Assembly: GCA_025618425.1 (NCBI GenBank)
Contig: CM046846.1
Span: forward strand, 2,340,642 to 2,404,641
Reading direction: 5' to 3'
DNA from: Heliocidaris tuberculata
Taxonomy: Eukaryota > Echinodermata > Echinoidea > Camarodonta > Echinometridae
DNA: 64,000 nucleotides
Both the position numbers and the translations under genes were made by a program. The notes under the pieces were generated by a model. It worked only from the letters and a program-made list of their open reading frames with translations, was not told the DNA's origin and ran no database searches. Below, in pieces: positions 60,067-64,000 of the stretch; the stretch's first letter is position 1; each line of letters begins with the position of its first letter.

Positions 60067-60356
60067 TAACCCAGGAGGTTTATGGGGGTTGACAGGTTAG
60101 CAATAACAACAAAATTTCAACATGTAAAGTTGTAAGTGGAACTAACAAGAGAAGTTCCTCAAATTTTTAGTTTGGTGATAAAATTTTACAAATAGATATT
60201 GCTTGTGTACACACCATTTATGAATGTTAGTTAGTTATGAGATTATCATAATTGGTCATAATTATTTTCCACGTTTAATATTTCATGTAACATACATTAT
60301 TCAACACCAGGGCTCAACACAACATAAGCAGTGTGTGGTCTAAACTGTGGAGGTTA

Positions 60357-60627
60357 GGTAGCTTAGCGAAACGTAGCGCTGAAGAACGCGGGAAAAACGC
60401 ATATGACAAATTTGCTCAAAATCATAATTTTATTCTATAAAGGCAGACTCAAAATATTACAATGTAGAATTAGTATTCAAATATTTGAACAATTTTAAGC
60501 AAAATAATATGAAAATTTTTATTCAGATATGTCTGATACTAATTTTATAAGCACATACAAAACTTGCAGTTTTCCTAGATGCATCTTTCCCACGTTCTTA
60601 CGCGCCACAATGTTTCGCTAAGCTACC
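60357..60627. mobile_element. Harbinger-like MITE
   Basis: Ends ggtagcttagcgaaac and gtttcgctaagctacc are perfectly inverted for 16 bp. Both sides are flanked by TTA (60354-60356, 60628-60630), the PIF/Harbinger target duplication. The interior is AT-rich and non-coding, 271 bp in all. Confidence 0.85.
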
Positions 60628-61017
60628 TTAATGAAGAGACCCTCTATGATAAAAAAGACAGTCACTCTTTGATTGTCAAGGACCCCCTTGCTTTTTGACA
60701 ATAACATTAAAACTGCCCTTTTGTAATAGTACATGTAAGTCATTTTGATAGATCTATCAAAATGCAAAATAGTGAGCTAATTGGTATTACATGCAGTGTT
60801 ATGCTCTGAATTCAGTCATACATTCAAATGTATGACTTAGATTCAAAACACAAAATAGTGAGCTGATTTCTTTAGGTATTGCTACGATTTTTGAATTGGA
60901 AGGATGACATTGAACATGAAAATACAAGTATACTGTGATTGTGCATATTACACAAGGCTGTCCATTTTGCTTTTTATCCAAATGTGACAAATTCTATATT
61001 CTGTGATACTTTCGTAG

Positions 61018-61295
<278 letters not shown>

Positions 61296-61383
61296 TGATT
61301 CAAAATGGACTCTAGGACTAATGGCAAAAATTGGCAATCATATCTAAACTCTTGTGTTCCATTCTGTTATCCTTTACATTCCC

Positions 61384-61397
61384 CCCCCCCCCCCCCT
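61384..61397. repeat. C run in CYFIP intron
   Basis: A C run at 61381-61396 lies just inside the intron. It has no other feature. Confidence 0.8.
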
Positions 61398-61639
61398 CCC
61401 GAAAGAAAAATAATTAATCAATAATCAAACATGTGTAGAAAGACAGCTTTAAAAGAGAAAACAAAATTGCATTGTTTATAAGCAGGTCTTCATATACAGG
61501 TTTCCTTCAGTACAGGTTTCATTGAAAATTGCTATTCAAATAGTTCAAGGGAACAAACAATATGGTCTTGATAAGACAGACAGCAACATTAACTGCTTAC
61601 ATTTCTTCTCATTTTATCATCATTGTTTGAAAGTACCAT

Positions 61640-62425
61640 TTACACCATTTCTGGTATTACCTAAACCATTTTCAATTTAGTGAGAATATTGTGCAATACT
61701 TCATTAGCAGGCTGCCCACTTTTGAAAATTAAGTCAATATCACTTTCTGTAATAGAGATGTCAATATCCTCATAATCTGACACTTTAGAGAAATTATAGA
61801 TAGCCTATACTGATATTACCTAAATCTGTGATGTTTCATTTTAAATATAGTGAGTTTTTAGTAAGAATATTGTTCTACAATACTTCATTAGCAGGCTATT
61901 CACTTATGAAAATTTAACTTATCTCACTCTCTGTAATAAAAATGTCACTTTCTGTAATTTAAATGTCAGTACATACACATCTTCATAATCTGACACATTT
62001 GGAGAAATTATAGATAGCCTATTCTGATACATAGTATTACCTCATTCTTTGATGTTTCATTGTGGTGAGAATACTGTTCTACGATACTTCATGAGCAGGC
62101 TATCCACTTATAAAAATTTAAATAATCTCACTTCCTGTAATAGAAATGTCAATATCTTCAAGTTCATCATCTGACACATTTGGAGAAATTATAGATAGCC
62201 TGCATACATGTATTTGTGGTTTTATACATGTACCATTTACATCTTTTCTGCTTTTACCTACATGTAAATCTGACATTTCATTTTAGTGAGAATATTGTTC
62301 TACAACATGTACATTACTTCATTAGCAGGCTATCCACTTATGAAAATTCCATCAATATCACTCTCCTTAATGGAGGTGTCAATATCTTTCGTAATCTGAC
62401 ACATTTGGAGAAGTTACAAAAGCCT
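61640..62425. repeat. Intronic tandem repeat, four units of about 180-220 bp
   Basis: Each unit contains gtgagaatattgt, acttcattagcaggct, atgtcaatatc, aatctgacaca and ttggagaaattatagatagcct in that order, beginning near 61679, 61853, 62064 and 62286. Units have diverged by substitutions and small insertions. Confidence 0.9.
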
Positions 62426-62912
62426 ACTTGAATGGAGGAAATATTTAAAACTAGGAACTCTTATTACACTTCCATGCTGTTGAGAGTGTGAAAATTTGTC
62501 ATAATTGATATAGCATCATTATCATCTCAAGTATGAAATCTATCTCCATTAATGATTTCATCAAAAGACGATCTATCAGACCTTCTTATGTGCATGCTTA
62601 TTGCTCTTATAACGTACATGTACATGTATGTGTAAATGAGTCTTAAAGTAATTATTTGAAGGAAACTGGTACAAGTGGGCCTATTGTATGGCAAGAAAGT
62701 GAAATATTGTTGTTGCATATATCACTAACAACATGTTTTATAAATAGTTGTATATTGTATGAAATGTTCGTATTTGTGAGGTTGGTGAATATTTTGTGTT
62801 GCAACTGTGTAAGCTGCACTACTTCTTTGTTTGTTTTCCCCCACAATCTAGTTAAATGTAGAAGCAAATGTAGGAAATTCAGTATGTGATTTGCTTTAAA
62901 ACGTCTTTCTAG

Positions 62913-62963
62913 CTTTCAGCAATTGTCCAATATTTCCAAGATGCAGAAATACACAATGAGCTG
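62913..62963 (+). CDS. Candidate 51-nt alternative CYFIP exon
   Basis: Between acceptor gtctttctag and donor gtatgt lies a 51-nt open segment, phase 0-0, reading LSAIVQYFQDAEIHNEL. It aligns without gaps to the last 17 codons of exon 61018-61283 ([17 protein letters not shown]): six identities and mostly conservative changes. It would insert 17 residues in frame. Expression is unproven. Confidence 0.55.
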
Positions 62964-63280
62964 GTATGTACTTACAGATCATTTTATGATCATTTTATGA
63001 TTTCTACTAAACAAAACAGTGATTTGGAGAGGACTGAGGATACTTTAATCATTCACTTTAATTTATCCTTGAAGAAAGTTGCCTATACATGTATATATAA
63101 TCACAATGTTTAATTGTTACTTGTAGTGCATTGAATCCATATTTCTAAATATGCATCATGATTCCTCACTTGCCATACAATATATTATTGGTAATTTGAT
63201 ATTGCAAAGCTTACTGGCATACCCTACAACACTTACAACAGTGCACATGACTTCTCACTGAAAGACACATTAATAATTAT

Positions 63281-63430
63281 ATAATATTGACTGGCCTTGA
63301 GGGGGATACGACATGTATTCCTCGAACTAGATTCATATTATCCAAGTCGAAGATGAGGGTAATATGGATCTAGTGAGGGCGATATAAGTCATATCTCCCG
63401 AAAGTAGGAGCCAGTCAATATTTTTATTAT
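63281..63430. repeat. Foldback-type repeat
   Basis: aatattgactgg (about 63283-63294) is inverted at about 63411-63422 (ccagtcaatatt), with gatacgacatgtattcctcg inside and gcgatataagtcatatctc near the other end. It is a short palindromic element in the CYFIP intron. Beyond it to the window end, 63431-64000, nothing is recognised. Confidence 0.6.
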
Positions 63431-64000
63431 TATGCACATCATACATCTAGAGCAAGCCTACTTATGATACATCTTCTTACTGATAGCCATTGTGTCGTCA
63501 CATATTCAGTCCAAAATAAGGCACAATGTATATAATAATGCGCGCTTATATAATTTGCTTGTGGGCAGCTTTACTGCTTCAGCCGCTTATGACTGTAGCT
63601 GATCTCCAGGTTCCCAGATGTTAGACCAGGGAAAATACAAGGCTATATTGCCCGGTTTTATAACACGTAAAGTCCATAGGCTTTTGTGAAAGAGGGTGAT
63701 ACAAGGAATATTACCCTCTTTGCCCTTTTTACACCAAAGACGAGGGGAATACAATTTTGTAAAACTACAACTCAGATGTCTGATACAGATAATAATAATA
63801 ATAGTTAACAGGTAGATGTATTTCATTTAGCAATAGTAAGGTCATTTTTATTTCAATAAACTACATGTATTTGTTCAGGTATATTATTTACTCCATTTAC
63901 TGATACATGTAGAATTGTTGATCATCTTACATGTAGCAATATGGATTTCTTTATTAGAGGTAGTTGTTTGATATTTTGTTTTTTACATGATGAAAAGATA

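Overview
The window is animal nuclear DNA: intron-rich genes, long AT-rich introns, many microsatellites, poly-G/poly-C runs and foldback transposons. I infer a deuterostome invertebrate, most likely an echinoderm (sea-urchin-like). The grounds are an adhesion receptor built on selectin-type CCP modules, the invertebrate character of its AP-4 and CYFIP sequences, and the dispersed repeat families. The species cannot be fixed from sequence alone.

Three genes lie on the + strand. (1) Positions 166-15032 hold the 3' part of a large adhesion GPCR; its 5' exons lie upstream of the window. I could join 22 exons whose splice phases all agree. They encode 1291 residues in the order five CCP, EGF, Ig, SEA, HormR, GAIN/GPS, seven transmembrane helices, and a cytoplasmic tail with an NPTY motif. 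The CCP exons are alternating A/B pairs from tandem duplication, with three decayed copies among them. (2) Positions 37749-46847 hold a complete five-exon gene for transcription factor AP-4 (TFAP4, 383 residues), followed by what is probably a 3' UTR of several kb. Its promoter and early intron 1 are unusually rich in CAGCTG, the site AP-4 itself binds. (3) From about 57.0 kb to the window end is the 5' end of CYFIP (Sra-1/PIR121, a WAVE-complex subunit): a likely non-coding first exon, the first coding exon (72 codons) and the start of a long intron. That intron holds an unexpected 51-nt candidate exon resembling the last 51 nt of the coding exon.

Between the receptor and TFAP4 (about 15-37 kb) I see no convincing gene. 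The stretch holds microsatellites, repeats with paired G and C runs, a nested Tc1/mariner-like foldback element (29876-31692), a hAT-like MITE (33140-33350) and LINE tails. The CYFIP 5' region carries a 506-bp nearly perfect hairpin, a Harbinger-like MITE with TTA target duplications, and on the minus strand a hammerhead-ribozyme-like motif of the kind associated with Penelope-like retroelements.

The three genes show no operon-like or obvious functional link. The receptor would act at the cell surface, AP-4 in the nucleus, and CYFIP in cortical actin control.
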